A stretch of DNA of 40,284 nt from Desulfobacteraceae bacterium (GCA_011389735.1 JAABTS010000034.1:1-40284), one strand, 5' to 3'. Numbered from the stretch's first letter, positions 1 through 8,388 are shown. The notes: a model not told the origin generated them from the letters alone. A program made the numbers and translations.

Positions 1-6
1 CAAAAG

Positions 7-50
7 AAACAATGGTCGGGCAGTCAAAGCCTTGCTGGCGCCCATTGTTT
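7..50. repeat. Imperfect palindrome upstream of the first gene
   Basis: AAACAATGG at 7-15 is matched by CCATTGTTT at 42-50, and a weaker inner pairing (CAG/CTG) continues the stem. It could be the end of an upstream transcription unit or a repeat remnant. Only three T residues follow, so it is a poor intrinsic terminator. Nothing else is recognisable in the first 96 bases. Confidence 0.35.
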
Positions 51-96
51 GATGCAACCCCAAAATGAAAATTCTATTGCAAATGGAGAAACAAAA

Positions 97-642
97 ATGA
101 ATCATTTAAAGACTGTCTTTGTGATGATCGCCGTATTTATGACTATTTCATACTCCGGTCAAAATCAATTGAACGCCGCCGAATCCCTGGCCTACGATTT
201 CAAGTTGCCCTATTTGACCGGGAAAGGCGAACTTCAGCTATCTAAAATTCTTCCTGAACGTGACTTTACGGTTTTGATTTTTTTCAACAGCAAATGCGAC
301 TCCTGCATGCTTGCGGTTGAGCAACTCAAAAATGCTCCTGAAGAGTTCAAGGAAATGGGCTTTTCCGCTCAGATGGTCGCCGTGAATAACGACGCTGAAA
401 ATTTGAATCGCATACGTGCTTTCGTTAAAAGCGCCGGGTTGACATTTCCTGTTCTCTCGGATAAAAAAAACAGGGTCGCTTCGGCGTATGGTTGCGACGG
501 ATACAGCTTCAGCAGTTTCATTATCGATAAAACCGGACGCATTCCGGACGTCCATTACGACAAACGGGAAGATATGCCGGATTACCTGATTCAGGCATTG
601 ATGAAATTGTCAAACTCAAACCGGTCAGGAGGCGCAAATTGA
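97..642 (+). CDS. Exported thioredoxin-fold (TlpA/redoxin-like) protein
   Basis: A 181-residue protein. I chose the ATG at 97 because GGAGAA lies at 85-90; an in-frame TTG/ATG at 49/52 lacks a ribosome site and would bury the signal peptide. Residues 1-28 are a signal sequence ending near LNAAES. The mature part has a redoxin fold with the redox motif CDSC (FFNSKCDSCM) after a beta-strand VLIFF, and a later SSFIIDKTGRIP strand-turn typical of AhpC/TSA-TlpA proteins. It probably acts in the periplasm as a thiol-disulfide protein. Its stop overlaps the TTG start of the next gene (TTGA), so the two are probably translationally coupled. The partner substrate is unknown; the porin-like neighbour, which has its own CGSC motif, is a candidate. 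Confidence 0.8.
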   Translation: MNHLKTVFVMIAVFMTISYSGQNQLNAAESLAYDFKLPYLTGKGELQLSKILPERDFTVLIFFNSKCDSCMLAVEQLKNAPEEFKEMGFSAQMVAVNNDAENLNRIRAFVKSAGLTFPVLSDKKNRVASAYGCDGYSFSSFIIDKTGRIPDVHYDKREDMPDYLIQALMKLSNSNRSGGAN

Positions 643-2111
643 CAAAAAACATATATTACAACAGATTACGAACGGTATTGACTACGATATCGGTTTTAGC
701 GGCGGTTTTCGCCTGCTTTCCCGAACCCGGGCGCTGCGAGGCGTTGAATCTTCCATCCTTGCCTTCAGCCGATTCCGATGACACATCCATCCAATTTCAT
801 GGATGGGGCAAAATCAGGCTGGAAAATATTTCGGCGTCCCAAAATGAAATTTCAGGACTCTACGGCGAACCGCTGGAAGAAGGCGGCGCTGTATCCCACC
901 GGTTTTTCTTTGAAGCCGTCTCGGTTTTGAGCGATCATTTCACCGCTGGAGCCCGGTTCAGGCTTTCCGATGAGGACGACAGCGTACTTCTCAACGGGCC
1001 GGTGTATTTCAAAAATGAATACGGGAGCGTGTTCGGCGAAGCGTCTTTTGGCGGCGCCAGCGTCAGGCTGGGATATTATGACATTTTTTTTACACCGTTG
1101 ACGCTCATGCGGTTCGACCCGAAAGATCTCCCTGAAATCGGCGGTTCAAGCGGCTGCGGAAGCTGTACGTCGAGCGGCGGATTGATCGGCGGTTCCCTGA
1201 TGGAAGACATCGATGAGGAATTGACCTTCGAAGGCGGTATCGCCAAAATGGAATTCGGAGACGCCTTTGACGCCGCGGTTTTATACGCCAGGTCCCAGCA
1301 GGCGGTTGAGCTGGAACGATACCGCCGCCATTCCGTCGGCGCACGGCTCAGGTTTCAATACTATCTTCCTCACGCAAAAGATTTTCTTCAAATCAGCGCT
1401 CAATATTTATACCATGACGACGACGTCTGTTCCGTGGATGAATCTCCCGCCTACTATCCTCTCACCAACCACGTCGGCGGCCTGTATCTGAATTTGCCGG
1501 TTTTCAAGGCTGCGGGCGTTTTCGGCGAATGGGCCGTGTCCCGCCTGGAGCAACGTTTTCCGTGTGTTTCAAATGCTGAAGATATCACCAATGACGGACA
1601 CGCCGGCACAGCCGGAATCAATATCGGCCCTGCCAACGGATTCAACGCCCAGATCGCATGGTTGTACCGTGAAAAGGAATTTGCAAGCCTGTTCAGCGCA
1701 TTGACCTATTTGCCCAACCGGCATGGCGGGAGGCTGAGCGCATCCTGGATGGAGTCCGGCGAACGCTTTTCGATTGATTTTTTCGGCAAGTATCTCGAAG
1801 AAATCGACGCCGCCGAAGGTGAAGAAACCACGGCCTATATCAGTCTGAGCGCCGGAGTGTCAGTGGTTCCTATCGACGATCTGACCGTCCGGGCAAGCTG
1901 GTTGTCCGAATTGCAACAGCGGGACGCGGGGACGAGTTCGCCTGAAACGGACACTCGCACCGACGCGGCCACGCTTCAATCCAGTTTCGAGTTATTCCGC
2001 CATAATTATCTGGATTTGAAATATCAGTTCATTCAATTTAACGATGAACAGGATCAGCAACAGGATTATGACGCGCATATCGTTTCAGCGGAAATGAATA
2101 TTAAATTTTAA
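639..2111 (+). CDS. Putative outer-membrane beta-barrel protein
   Basis: 490 residues from a TTG start with a strong AGGAGG at 627-632, overlapping the previous stop. The signal peptide (to about residue 33, ending GRCEA) is followed by alternating amphipathic strands rich in aromatic and glycine residues (for example SVRLGYYDIFF and LDLKYQFIQF). The chain ends NIKF, with the terminal phenylalanine expected of BAM-inserted barrels. A cysteine pair CGSC in a glycine/serine-rich loop near residue 177 is unusual for a barrel and may relate to the CxxC protein encoded just upstream. Family and transported substrate are not recognised. It is the middle gene of a three-gene export operon. Confidence 0.7.
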   Translation: MTKNIYYNRLRTVLTTISVLAAVFACFPEPGRCEALNLPSLPSADSDDTSIQFHGWGKIRLENISASQNEISGLYGEPLEEGGAVSHRFFFEAVSVLSDHFTAGARFRLSDEDDSVLLNGPVYFKNEYGSVFGEASFGGASVRLGYYDIFFTPLTLMRFDPKDLPEIGGSSGCGSCTSSGGLIGGSLMEDIDEELTFEGGIAKMEFGDAFDAAVLYARSQQAVELERYRRHSVGARLRFQYYLPHAKDFLQISAQYLYHDDDVCSVDESPAYYPLTNHVGGLYLNLPVFKAAGVFGEWAVSRLEQRFPCVSNAEDITNDGHAGTAGINIGPANGFNAQIAWLYREKEFASLFSALTYLPNRHGGRLSASWMESGERFSIDFFGKYLEEIDAAEGEETTAYISLSAGVSVVPIDDLTVRASWLSELQQRDAGTSSPETDTRTDAATLQSSFELFRHNYLDLKYQFIQFNDEQDQQQDYDAHIVSAEMNIKF

Positions 2112-2151
2112 TCCATTTAAACGCGCCGGAAATCCGGCCGATGGAGGCGAC

Positions 2152-2841
2152 GTGAAAACAGGTTACAAAAAAATGTGGTTATACCTTGCAATGTCGGCCA
2201 TGCTGGCCATGAACGCCGGATGTTCGTCGGATGACGATTGCTGTTCGGAAGATACGCCGCAGGGTTCCGGAGCGGAAGTCATTGCTCCCGCCGACGGTTC
2301 AGTATTCACAACGAACGATGCTATTGTGGCGTTCGTCGGGTCGGTGTCGGACGCCGACGGATCGGAACAATACCGGTGGGTGTCCAGCATGGACGGCGAA
2401 CTGGGAACCGGGTCGGAACTTGAAGTTTCGACGGCGGCTCTGTCAACCGGCGTTCATCAAATCACCATGGAAGTCTACCGGGGAGATGTCATGATCGGCG
2501 CCGGGGATATCGTGATCACAGTTTCCGGCGAAACGGTCGATTCTCCCCCGGAAACTTTCATTCGAAGCGCTCCTCCCGAATCATTTTCCGGAAACCATTT
2601 TGTCCGGTTTTCCTGGGAAGGCGTCGATCCGGCGGGCGGATCCTTGTTTTTCCGTTATCAACTGGAAGGGCCGATTACTACCAACGGGTGGATAAACACC
2701 GAAGCCCTGGAAAACGAACCCGTTTGCATCAACGTATCCGGAGAATATACGTTTACCGTTCTGGCGGTCAATGAGCAGACCGGCCTTTCAGATCCGACCC
2801 CGGCGGTGTACCGGTTTGAGGCGGATGCTTGTTCCACCTGA
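2152..2841 (+). CDS. Putative lipoprotein with Ig-like domains
   Basis: 229 residues from a GTG start with GGAGG at 2143-2147. A hydrophobic leader ends NAGCSSDDDCC, a lipobox-like site with Asn at -3 (non-canonical) and an acidic Cys-rich stretch after it. Residues about 40-125 form an Ig/PKD-like repeat, with IVAFVGSVSDADGSEQYRW followed by LSTGVHQITMEV. Residues about 130-225 form a second Ig/FN3-like module (VRFSWEGVDPAGGSLFFRYQLEG). It probably sits on the cell surface or in the outer membrane as an adhesion or binding module. It lies 40 bp after the barrel gene and is likely co-transcribed. The ligand cannot be inferred. Confidence 0.65.
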   Translation: MKTGYKKMWLYLAMSAMLAMNAGCSSDDDCCSEDTPQGSGAEVIAPADGSVFTTNDAIVAFVGSVSDADGSEQYRWVSSMDGELGTGSELEVSTAALSTGVHQITMEVYRGDVMIGAGDIVITVSGETVDSPPETFIRSAPPESFSGNHFVRFSWEGVDPAGGSLFFRYQLEGPITTNGWINTEALENEPVCINVSGEYTFTVLAVNEQTGLSDPTPAVYRFEADACST

Positions 2842-2859
2842 GGGAGCGTGCCTTGTGTA

Positions 2860-2878
2860 GATTTCTAGGATAGAAATC
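2860..2878. repeat. Perfect small hairpin after the lipoprotein gene
   Basis: GATTTCTA-GGA-TAGAAATC, extended by CCTTG/CAAGG outside a bulge. It lies 19 bp after the stop at 2841. There is no U-run on the + strand, so it is a weak terminator candidate, or mRNA 3'-end protection. Confidence 0.4.
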
Positions 2879-2979
2879 AAGGTTTCAAAAGAAAACAATT
2901 TGATTAATGTATACAAGCTCGCTGTTTAATAAAGAACTCTCACCAGGACTCCAGGCAAAGAACGATCTTAGCGCCTTTG

Positions 2980-3159
2980 GGGCTTGATTCTAAGATCGGC
3001 CGGAGCGCCGTTAGTAGGGTAAGCCGGGGGTTGCAAACCCCCTCTGAGCGGGTCTCTTGCTCTGAGCGGGTTTGTAACCCGCGACTTACGAAGTGCGGCC
3101 TTCGGCTTTGGCGCTCCAGAGCAACCCGAGAAATTATGGCCGAAATTAGAACCAAGCCC
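2980..3159. mobile_element. Family A palindromic element, copy A1, with 8-bp direct repeats
   Basis: The ends are inverted repeats: GGGCTTGATTCTAAGATCGG at 2980-2999, mirrored by a right end reading GGCCGAAATTAGAACCAAGC into CCC at 3159. The element is flanked on both sides by CGCCTTTG (2972-2979 and 3160-3167), an exact 8-bp direct repeat. Inside are GGAGCGCC/GGCGCTCC and a long imperfect palindrome running from GTAAG (3019-3023) to CTTAC, with a direct repeat CTCTGAGCGGGT around its centre. Several ORFs overlap it, but none has a start signal or family resemblance. Copy A2 shares nearly the same interior. Confidence 0.85.
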
Positions 3160-3191
3160 CGCCTTTGTGAGATCTTTCATGCGGAAAAAAT

Positions 3192-3213
3192 GGTCGAAGA
3201 TAGAACCAATGCC
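3192..3213. repeat. Isolated family A-like right end
   Basis: GGTCGAAGATAGAACCAATG resembles the family A right end GGCCGAAATTAGAACCAAGC. No clear left partner is visible. A degraded one may lie at 2951-2970 (CAGGCA...GATCTT), in which case copy A1 was inserted into an older relative. Confidence 0.4.
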
Positions 3214-3245
3214 TGTTCCGGAAATTCAATTCTGAAAGAATATAT

Positions 3246-3370
3246 GGCGTCTTTCATAAATTATGATAAATAGTTTGCACTTCCCAAATCGGTATCGAAA
3301 TCGGCGTCGGTATCGAATTATTACGATCCCGATCCCGATCCCGATCCCGATCCCGATAATTAAGGATGCC
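3246..3370. mobile_element. Family D element, copy D2, with exact 8-bp direct repeats
   Basis: It begins GGCGTCTTTCAT and ends AAGGATGCC (the reverse complement starts GGCATCCTT). It is flanked by GAATATAT at 3238-3245 and again at 3371-3378. The core contains ATCGGTATCG/ATCGGCGTCGG units followed by five GATCCC hexamers (about 3326-3357), which can fold back on the upstream ATCGGnnTCG units. It ends 14 bp before the 3' end of the MORN gene. Confidence 0.85.
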
Positions 3371-3384
3371 GAATATATCATCCA

Positions 3385-3951
3385 TTATTGACTCATTTTG
3401 CTCATGAAACGGCCATTTGAAAACCGTCCTTCTTCTTTTTTGCCGTCGGGGTATTCCATGACGCCCTGCCCTGAAATTGAATTATTCGTCATTTCACCAA
3501 TATATTTTCTTCCGTCCGGAAATTTGACGATTCCCTTTCCATGAGGCGCGCCATTCTCAAACTCACCTTCATAAACGACGCCGTTGCCCATGGTCAAAAC
3601 CCCCTTATGCATTTCATCGTCTTTAAACCGGCCTGAAAATTTGGTCGTCCCGCCGTTAAAAGTGAATGTTCCCCGGCCTTCCTTGATCCCGTTTTTCACT
3701 TCGCCTTCATAAACCCCTTTTCCGGGATTAATGAATTTTCCTTTTCCATTGGGGGCTCCGTCTTTAAATTCCCCCCGGTATTCGACGCCGTCGCTTCTTT
3801 TCATTACCCCTTCACCGTTTTTGCAATTTCCTTCAAGACATTCTGTCTTCAATTCCGGCCTTAAAGCTTTACAACCGCAGCCGACGGCGAATACGTTCAC
3901 AGGGATAAAAGCGAGGGTGGAAATAAATGCAATCAACACAATTCTTGACAT
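3385..3951 (-). CDS. Exported MORN-repeat protein
   Basis: 188 residues. The ATG at 3951 has AGGAG upstream on the minus strand. Residues 1-22 form a signal peptide (IVLIAFISTLAFIPVNVFA). A short cysteine-rich segment follows (VGCGCK, ECLEGNC), then about five to six MORN repeats of the YxGEFxxGxxxGKG type (YRGEFKDGAPNGKG, YEGEVKNGIKEGRG, YEGEFENGAPHGKG, YIGEMTNNSISGQG), covering nearly the whole mature chain. MORN repeats are beta-hairpin modules; in bacteria their partners are mostly unknown. The signal peptide puts this one in the periplasm or at the surface. The cysteines after the cleavage site could carry a lipid (weak lipobox AVGC) or form disulfides. It is a single-gene unit; a minus-strand TATAAT lies at 3975-3980 without a good -35. 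Confidence 0.8.
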   Translation of the reverse strand: MSRIVLIAFISTLAFIPVNVFAVGCGCKALRPELKTECLEGNCKNGEGVMKRSDGVEYRGEFKDGAPNGKGKFINPGKGVYEGEVKNGIKEGRGTFTFNGGTTKFSGRFKDDEMHKGVLTMGNGVVYEGEFENGAPHGKGIVKFPDGRKYIGEMTNNSISGQGVMEYPDGKKEEGRFSNGRFMSKMSQ

Positions 3952-4006
3952 AGCGAATCTCCTTTTTTTTAAAGATTATAAATTTTGTTTTTTATTGTTG
4001 TGTAAA

Positions 4007-4054
4007 ATGGCGGGCGGGACGCCCGCGCTCCCAGGATTACCTTCTCACACCCTG
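4007..4054. repeat. GC-rich double hairpin between MORN gene and acr3
   Basis: GGCGGGC-GGGAC-GCCCGC is followed by CCCAGG...CCTGGG. These are two adjacent stem-loops in the 137-bp spacer. They lie just 3' of acr3 on the minus strand but lack a U-run, so a role as acr3 terminator is uncertain. Confidence 0.4.
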
Positions 4055-4088
4055 GGGTGATCGCCTCGAACATGAACGTTATTTTCAT

Positions 4089-5276
4089 TCACTTATCAGT
4101 GTGGGAAAACCAATGTCTGGTGTTCAAACAAATTTTTACCAGCATCAGCATCACAGGCACTTCAATCAGAACACCCACGACCGTGGCAAGAGAAGCGCCC
4201 GACGACAGCCCGAACAACATGGTCGATGTGGCGATCGCCACCTCGAAATGGTTCGATGCGCCGATCATCGCCGAAGGCGCGGCGTCTTCGTATTCAAATT
4301 TGAAAAATTTCGACAGTCCGTATCCGATCCCGAAAATCAGCACCGTCTGAATGAACAACGGAACCGCGATCCATAGAATGCTCAACGGGTTGGATACAAT
4401 TACCTCTCCCTTGAATGAGAACAGAAGAATCAGCGTAATCAGGAGTGCGGATATGGTGATGGGCGTCAGAACATGAAGAAATTTTTGATTGAACCATTCC
4501 TCGCCTTTAGCGCTGATAATGGCTTTGCGGGAAATATAGCCGGCGACTAAAGGCAGTGCGACATATATTCCTATTGAAAGCAGCAACGCCTGCCAGGGAA
4601 CCGGCAATTTCCCGACGCCCAGAAGCAATCCGCCAAGAGGGCCGTAAAGAAACAGCATGGTCAATGAATTGATAGCGACCATGACAAGCGTGTGTCCGTC
4701 ATTGCCTTTCGCCAGAAAACCCCATACCAGGACCATGGCGGTGCAGGGCGCGATTCCCAATAGAATGCATCCCGCCAGGTAACTGCGCCAGAGAGGAACC
4801 TGAAGCATTTTCACGCCGTCATGCAAAACAACCATGCCGACGCCGTGCGTTTCTCCAACCTGTAAATTCATTCCTAACGGCATTTTTACATAATCCACCG
4901 CGTCCGGTCCGATCAGATGATAAAATACCGTTCCCAGAAAAAAGACTGAAATTCCGTACATGGTGAACGGCTTGACAGCCCAGTTGACGACCAAAGTCAA
5001 TGCGACCGGTTTGAAATTTTTGCCGGCGGCCAGCACCTGAGTGAAATCGATCTTGACCATGATCGGATACATCATGAAAAACAAACAAATTGCGATTGGG
5101 ATTGAAACAACGGGGGCTCCGTTCACATAAACCGCCATTCCGTCCAGATATTTTGCGACACCCGGCGCAATCTTGCCCAGCAGGACGCCGCACAGAATAC
5201 ATAACGCCACCCAGACATAGAGATATCTTTCAAACCATCCCAACCCTTTTCCTGATTGTTCAACGGACTCTTTCAT
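4089..5276 (-). CDS. acr3: Arsenite efflux permease, Acr3 family
   Basis: 395 residues, a usual length for Acr3. About ten hydrophobic segments, beginning [21 protein letters not shown]. The conserved Acr3 cysteine is present in [18 protein letters not shown], and the following transmembrane helix and the [23 protein letters not shown] region match the family. It exports arsenite using the proton-motive force. Its start overlaps the end of arsC by 4 bp (ATGA), so the two genes form a coupled detoxification operon: ArsC makes arsenite and Acr3 pumps it out. No arsR or arsA lies nearby. Confidence 0.93.
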   Translation of the reverse strand: MKESVEQSGKGLGWFERYLYVWVALCILCGVLLGKIAPGVAKYLDGMAVYVNGAPVVSIPIAICLFFMMYPIMVKIDFTQVLAAGKNFKPVALTLVVNWAVKPFTMYGISVFFLGTVFYHLIGPDAVDYVKMPLGMNLQVGETHGVGMVVLHDGVKMLQVPLWRSYLAGCILLGIAPCTAMVLVWGFLAKGNDGHTLVMVAINSLTMLFLYGPLGGLLLGVGKLPVPWQALLLSIGIYVALPLVAGYISRKAIISAKGEEWFNQKFLHVLTPITISALLITLILLFSFKGEVIVSNPLSILWIAVPLFIQTVLIFGIGYGLSKFFKFEYEDAAPSAMIGASNHFEVAIATSTMLFGLSSGASLATVVGVLIEVPVMLMLVKICLNTRHWFSHTDK

Positions 5277-5716
5277 ACTGTTTCCTTAATTATCATAAAT
5301 ACATCCGGCATACTTTCCACAAATCCTTTGATTTCATCTCTTACTCTTCGATAGATTCCAAGCGCCGCTTTTTCATCCAAACCGGCCGCCAATTTCGGCG
5401 GATCGTCAAAACTCTGGTGGATGCGCCTTGTGTTCCCTGGAAAAAAGGGACAGGTTTCGTTGGCGTGATCACATACGGTCACGACATAATCGAATCGCAT
5501 ACCTGCTAATGAATCCACATGCTTCGCCTGATTTTGGGAAATGTCGATTCCCACTTCGTTCATGACCTTTACCGCATTGATATCCACAACGCCGGGATTC
5601 ACTCCAGCGGAATACGGGATAAACAGATCCTTTCTTAAATACCCTGTCCAGGCTTCCGCTATCTGGCTGCGGCAAGAATTTCCCGTGCATAAAAACAGAA
5701 TGTTTTTTCGTTCCAT
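5273..5716 (-). CDS. arsC: Arsenate reductase, thioredoxin-coupled LMW-PTP type
   Basis: 147 residues. The P-loop CTGNSCR (CX5R) at residues 10-16 follows ILFL. A second cysteine pair in [14 protein letters not shown] (about residues 82 and 88) is the redox relay of the Staphylococcus pI258 type, which uses thioredoxin rather than glutaredoxin. It reduces arsenate to arsenite in the cytoplasm. It is the first gene of the arsC-acr3 operon. A minus-strand TATAAT at 5750-5755, about 35 bp upstream, is a candidate -10; no matching TTGACA is seen. Regulation is not visible because no ArsR gene or clear ArsR-type palindrome is present. Confidence 0.93.
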   Translation of the reverse strand: MERKNILFLCTGNSCRSQIAEAWTGYLRKDLFIPYSAGVNPGVVDINAVKVMNEVGIDISQNQAKHVDSLAGMRFDYVVTVCDHANETCPFFPGNTRRIHQSFDDPPKLAAGLDEKAALGIYRRVRDEIKGFVESMPDVFMIIKETV

Positions 5717-5881
5717 CGGTTCGATCTCTGTTTCTGATTCGTCATTTCAATTATAGCCCTTATTCACATCCGGATAAACGGCGATCCATTCAGGTGCAAA
5801 GTTTCCCGGCCTGGACGCCACGAAGATTATCGATAACCGGAATGATTTCCGGGGCAACGTTCAACCAGTATCGTAAATTTT

Positions 5882-6028
5882 GGGCTTGATTCCATTTTCG
5901 GCCAGTATTTTTTTACCGCAAAGGCGCAAAGAGCGAAAAGCATATAATTTATTTCACCTTTGCGAACTCTGCGTCTCTGCGGTGAGTTTTTTCAAACGGT
6001 GGTCGTGGCCGAAGTTATAACCAAGCCC
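5882..6028. mobile_element. Family A element, copy A3
   Basis: Left end GGGCTTGATTCCATTTTCGG at 5882-5901; right end GGCCGAAGTTATAACCAAGC reaching CCC at 6028. The two ends match at about 17 of 22 positions. Inside, ACCGCAAAGGCGCAAAGAG (from 5914) pairs imperfectly with CTCTGCGTCTCTGCGGT (to about 5983). The flanks are TAAATTTT on the left and TAAATTGG on the right, so six of eight bases are repeated. The second copy runs straight into element A2. Confidence 0.7.
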
Positions 6029-6034
6029 TAAATT

Positions 6035-6209
6035 GGGCCTGGTTCTAAGATCGGCCGGAGCCCAGGGGTAAGCCGGGGGTTGCAAAACCCCTCTGAGCGG
6101 GTCTCTTGCTCTGAGCGGGTTTGCAACCCGCGACTTACGAAGCGCCGGTCTCCGGCTTCGGCGCTCCGGAGCAACCCGAGAAACTATGGCCGAAATTAAA
6201 ATCAAGCCC
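6035..6209. mobile_element. Family A element, copy A2, abutting A3
   Basis: Starts GGGCCTGGTTCTAAGATCGG and ends CCGAAATTAAAATCAAGCCC. The interior is almost the same as A1, including GGGGTTGCAAA, the duplicated CTCTGAGCGGGT and the CTTCGGCGCTCC arm. It begins six bases after A3 ends. No direct repeat flanks A2 alone, as expected if it was inserted beside or into the A3 target duplication, or arose by recombination. Confidence 0.75.
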
Positions 6210-6828
6210 CACAAACACATAATTCCCGATTTTGAAGCATTTTCACGATTTTCAATCTATTTTGATCTTAAAGCGATTTCATGACGTTCATAAATTGTTT
6301 CATCATATTCTCCATCCAATATTCCAATACAGGAATATATAAATTCAATTATTTTTATTGTCAACATATTTTTCGGGTTTTGAATTCTGATGTTTGACAA
6401 ATATTTTTTGTAATATGAAACGATTAGCATTTTTAATGCGAAAGTTTCAACATTCTGTAATTATGGAGAAAAAAATTGTTGGAGCGAGACGCCCCTTGTT
6501 TCCGAACTTTATTTATACCAACTTAAACGTTTGTATTTTTAGTGTAATCCGTGTCGGTTTTTCTTTTTCGAAACTCAAGCATATCTTATGTATAGGAAAT
6601 TGTGTCCGGCTTTTCCTTTTTGAAAAACCAAAATGTGCGTTTTGAAAACCCGAAATGGCCCTGACGGACTTTCACTTTTCTATTGTGAACATTCCTATAA
6701 TTGCATATTGTATCTATTTATGAGGGTTTCATGGAATTTCAATTAAGGTCGAAGACAAGCAGAGCTGTGTTCAGCAGGATTTGCAGTGTAATTTTTATTT
6801 TTCTCGGGCTGGATATTTAAATAGGCAG
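6210..6828. other. Gene-free AT-rich stretch
   Basis: No credible gene. A TTGACA at 6394-6399 has no properly spaced -10. A short ATG frame at 6731-6820 (23 codons, beginning MEFQLRSK and turning hydrophobic) could be the start of a lost membrane protein, but it has no ribosome site. An 83-codon frame at 6394-6645 has no family resemblance. Confidence 0.5.
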
Positions 6829-6845
6829 GGGGTTGGTTCTAAGAT
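6829..6845. repeat. Family A left end truncated by a family B element
   Basis: GGGGTTGGTTCTAAGAT matches the first 17 bases of family A (GGGCTTGATTCTAAGAT) and then switches directly into CAATACCC, the family B terminus. Confidence 0.6.
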
Positions 6846-7013
6846 CAATACCCATGAATGAATACCATTCAGCCGGTTTTATCCGCGTAGAACAGGCATC
6901 CTTGCCTGTTTATCCGCGTAGAACAGGCATCCTTGCCTGTTTTTTCCCGTAAAACAGGCATCCTTGCCTGTTAAACCGCCTGTCATCGCCATTTTTAATT
7001 TTGTAAAAAAATA
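6846..7013. mobile_element. Family B element, copy B1, right end missing
   Basis: Starts CAATACCCATGAATGAATAC, as in B2. It contains three copies of the palindrome AACAGGCATCCTTGCCTGTT at 6891-6910, 6922-6941 and 6953-6972 (31-bp period), against one copy in B2. The later part (CCGCCTGTCA.CGCC, then A-rich to ATATG) aligns with B2 to about 7013, after which the right terminal repeat is absent. Confidence 0.75.
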
Positions 7014-7107
7014 TGCTGATTTCCGGAACACCATAGCATAGCTATAGCATCAGTAATACGCCGTCGAGGGACGAGGACGGTTTCCAACGGGGGTTTGTAG
7101 TGTCAGA

Positions 7108-8388
7108 TCAGTCATCATCAAAATCATCATCGTCCCAGTCAGGATATTGATCAGGCGCTTTTCCTGTTTTTTGGAGCAGTTTTGGTTTTTTCAAATCCGG
7201 ATCGATATCTCCGATTTCCTCCAGTTTTACGATAAATTCCCAGTTGTCCCCGAAATCATATAAAAACAATACGATTTGTCCAGGCGTCCTAAAAACTTCC
7301 TTGATTGGTGTTTCATCGGCCAGGGGCGGATCTTCCATGTACGGATGATTGATGAACGATCTTTTTCCAATATCATTCTCATAAATAAATTTGTAGAGAT
7401 GGTCAAAATCAAAATCAAAGTGATTCAGAATTGTTTCCGCCAGAAAATCAAAAGTCAAATCGCCGGGAAAAGCAAATGTTCGTTTTGCGCGCCCTAAAGA
7501 AACGTTAAGAACGAACACGCCTTCTTTTATTTCTTGTTCCGGCGACACCAAATTGTTTTTCCAATCCTTGAAATAGGGGGAGAATCGATTCTGTAGTTTG
7601 CCGAACGGTTCGTTTTCGTCATCAATCCTGCTGGGGAATATAATATGGAACCCCTTTTCGGGGCTGACGAACCTTCCGTCGGTCAAAAAAATTAGAAACG
7701 CTTTTCCCAGTGAATTTTTTCGGATGGAAAGAAGATTGCATCCCTTACCGGGCTCAGGATCGCCGTATTCCAAATCGATAAATCCGAAAAGGTTCAATAA
7801 GGAAAGAAAGAGACGCCCCGGCAGATACCGGAGATAGCCGGAAAAATCAGCGTCATTTTGAATCGTGACGATATCTTTGCCGCTGGTGTATTCATCGAAT
7901 TTTTTCCATCTGAACAAAGGGCCGTTGTATCTGCCTGTGTCGGATTCTCCGATGATTTCCAATGAACCTCTAAACCACCACGCCTCCAGTAATGTGAAAT
8001 ATTTTTCGACTGGATTTAGTGATCGCCATGATTTGAGAACATCTTCGTTGGGGACGATCCTGTATTTGTTATTCTCAAGGTCGATTTTAGCTACTCGCGT
8101 CGTTCTCAGCAACAAGTATAAGCCGTTAACGTTTGGAAATGATTTTTGAATCGGCCGCTTTAGATCGACTTGAAGCGGTTCGGTCAACCTCGAATTCAGT
8201 TCGATGGGAGTTTTGCCGGTGAGCATTTTGTTTTTAGAGCCGATAACAGGTTTTTGTTCGGCGACGAAATCCAGCATTGTTTCAAAATCACGCAGAATGG
8301 TTCCCGGCCCATTTTCGTCAATCACCAGATCCGTCAAGATACGTTCAACATCGGTTGTGCTTTTTATTTTCTTGTCTTTTTTTTTCAT
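7108..8388 (-). CDS. Plasmid pRiA4b ORF-3 family domain protein with long N-terminal region
   Basis: 426 residues. Residues about 290-410 match the PRiA4b_ORF3 domain (PF07929): VFVLNVSLGRAKRTFAFPGD, then HLYKFIYE, an acidic stretch with a TPIKEVF element, and the signature LFLYDFGDNWEFIVKLEEI. The tail is acidic (DWDDDDFDDD). The first 280 residues (for example NGLYLLLRTTRV and EAWWFRGSLEIIG) are not recognised; they include Trp-rich segments and may be a helical or winged-helix region. The molecular function of the domain is unknown. The gene stands alone; the region upstream of its ATG is AT-rich with a poor ribosome site, so the start is uncertain. It neighbours several palindromic repeats. 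Confidence 0.8.
   Translation of the reverse strand: MKKKDKKIKSTTDVERILTDLVIDENGPGTILRDFETMLDFVAEQKPVIGSKNKMLTGKTPIELNSRLTEPLQVDLKRPIQKSFPNVNGLYLLLRTTRVAKIDLENNKYRIVPNEDVLKSWRSLNPVEKYFTLLEAWWFRGSLEIIGESDTGRYNGPLFRWKKFDEYTSGKDIVTIQNDADFSGYLRYLPGRLFLSLLNLFGFIDLEYGDPEPGKGCNLLSIRKNSLGKAFLIFLTDGRFVSPEKGFHIIFPSRIDDENEPFGKLQNRFSPYFKDWKNNLVSPEQEIKEGVFVLNVSLGRAKRTFAFPGDLTFDFLAETILNHFDFDFDHLYKFIYENDIGKRSFINHPYMEDPPLADETPIKEVFRTPGQIVLFLYDFGDNWEFIVKLEEIGDIDPDLKKPKLLQKTGKAPDQYPDWDDDDFDDD

Noticed and set aside
2940-3273. Several overlapping ORFs of 70-98 codons on both strands
   Set aside because: They lie within elements A1 and D2, have no ribosome sites, and encode Arg/Ser-rich sequence typical of translated GC palindromes.
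5717-5881. Search for arsR upstream of arsC
   Set aside because: No winged-helix ORF is present in this region on either strand, so the regulator must lie elsewhere or be absent.
5954-6220. Minus-strand 88-codon ORF resembling the one near 3 kb
   Set aside because: The similarity is explained by the shared family A repeat, not by a protein family.
6394-6416. TTGACA and TAATAT as a promoter
   Set aside because: The spacing is only 11 bp and no gene follows.
6394-6645. 83-codon plus-strand ORF in the gene desert
   Set aside because: No ribosome site, AT-driven composition with many Phe, Leu and Lys, and no family resemblance.
6881-6972. Three regularly spaced repeats, CRISPR-like
   Set aside because: The units are 20-bp palindromes with near-identical 11-bp intervals, not variable spacers, and no cas gene is present. 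They are hairpin copies within a family B element.
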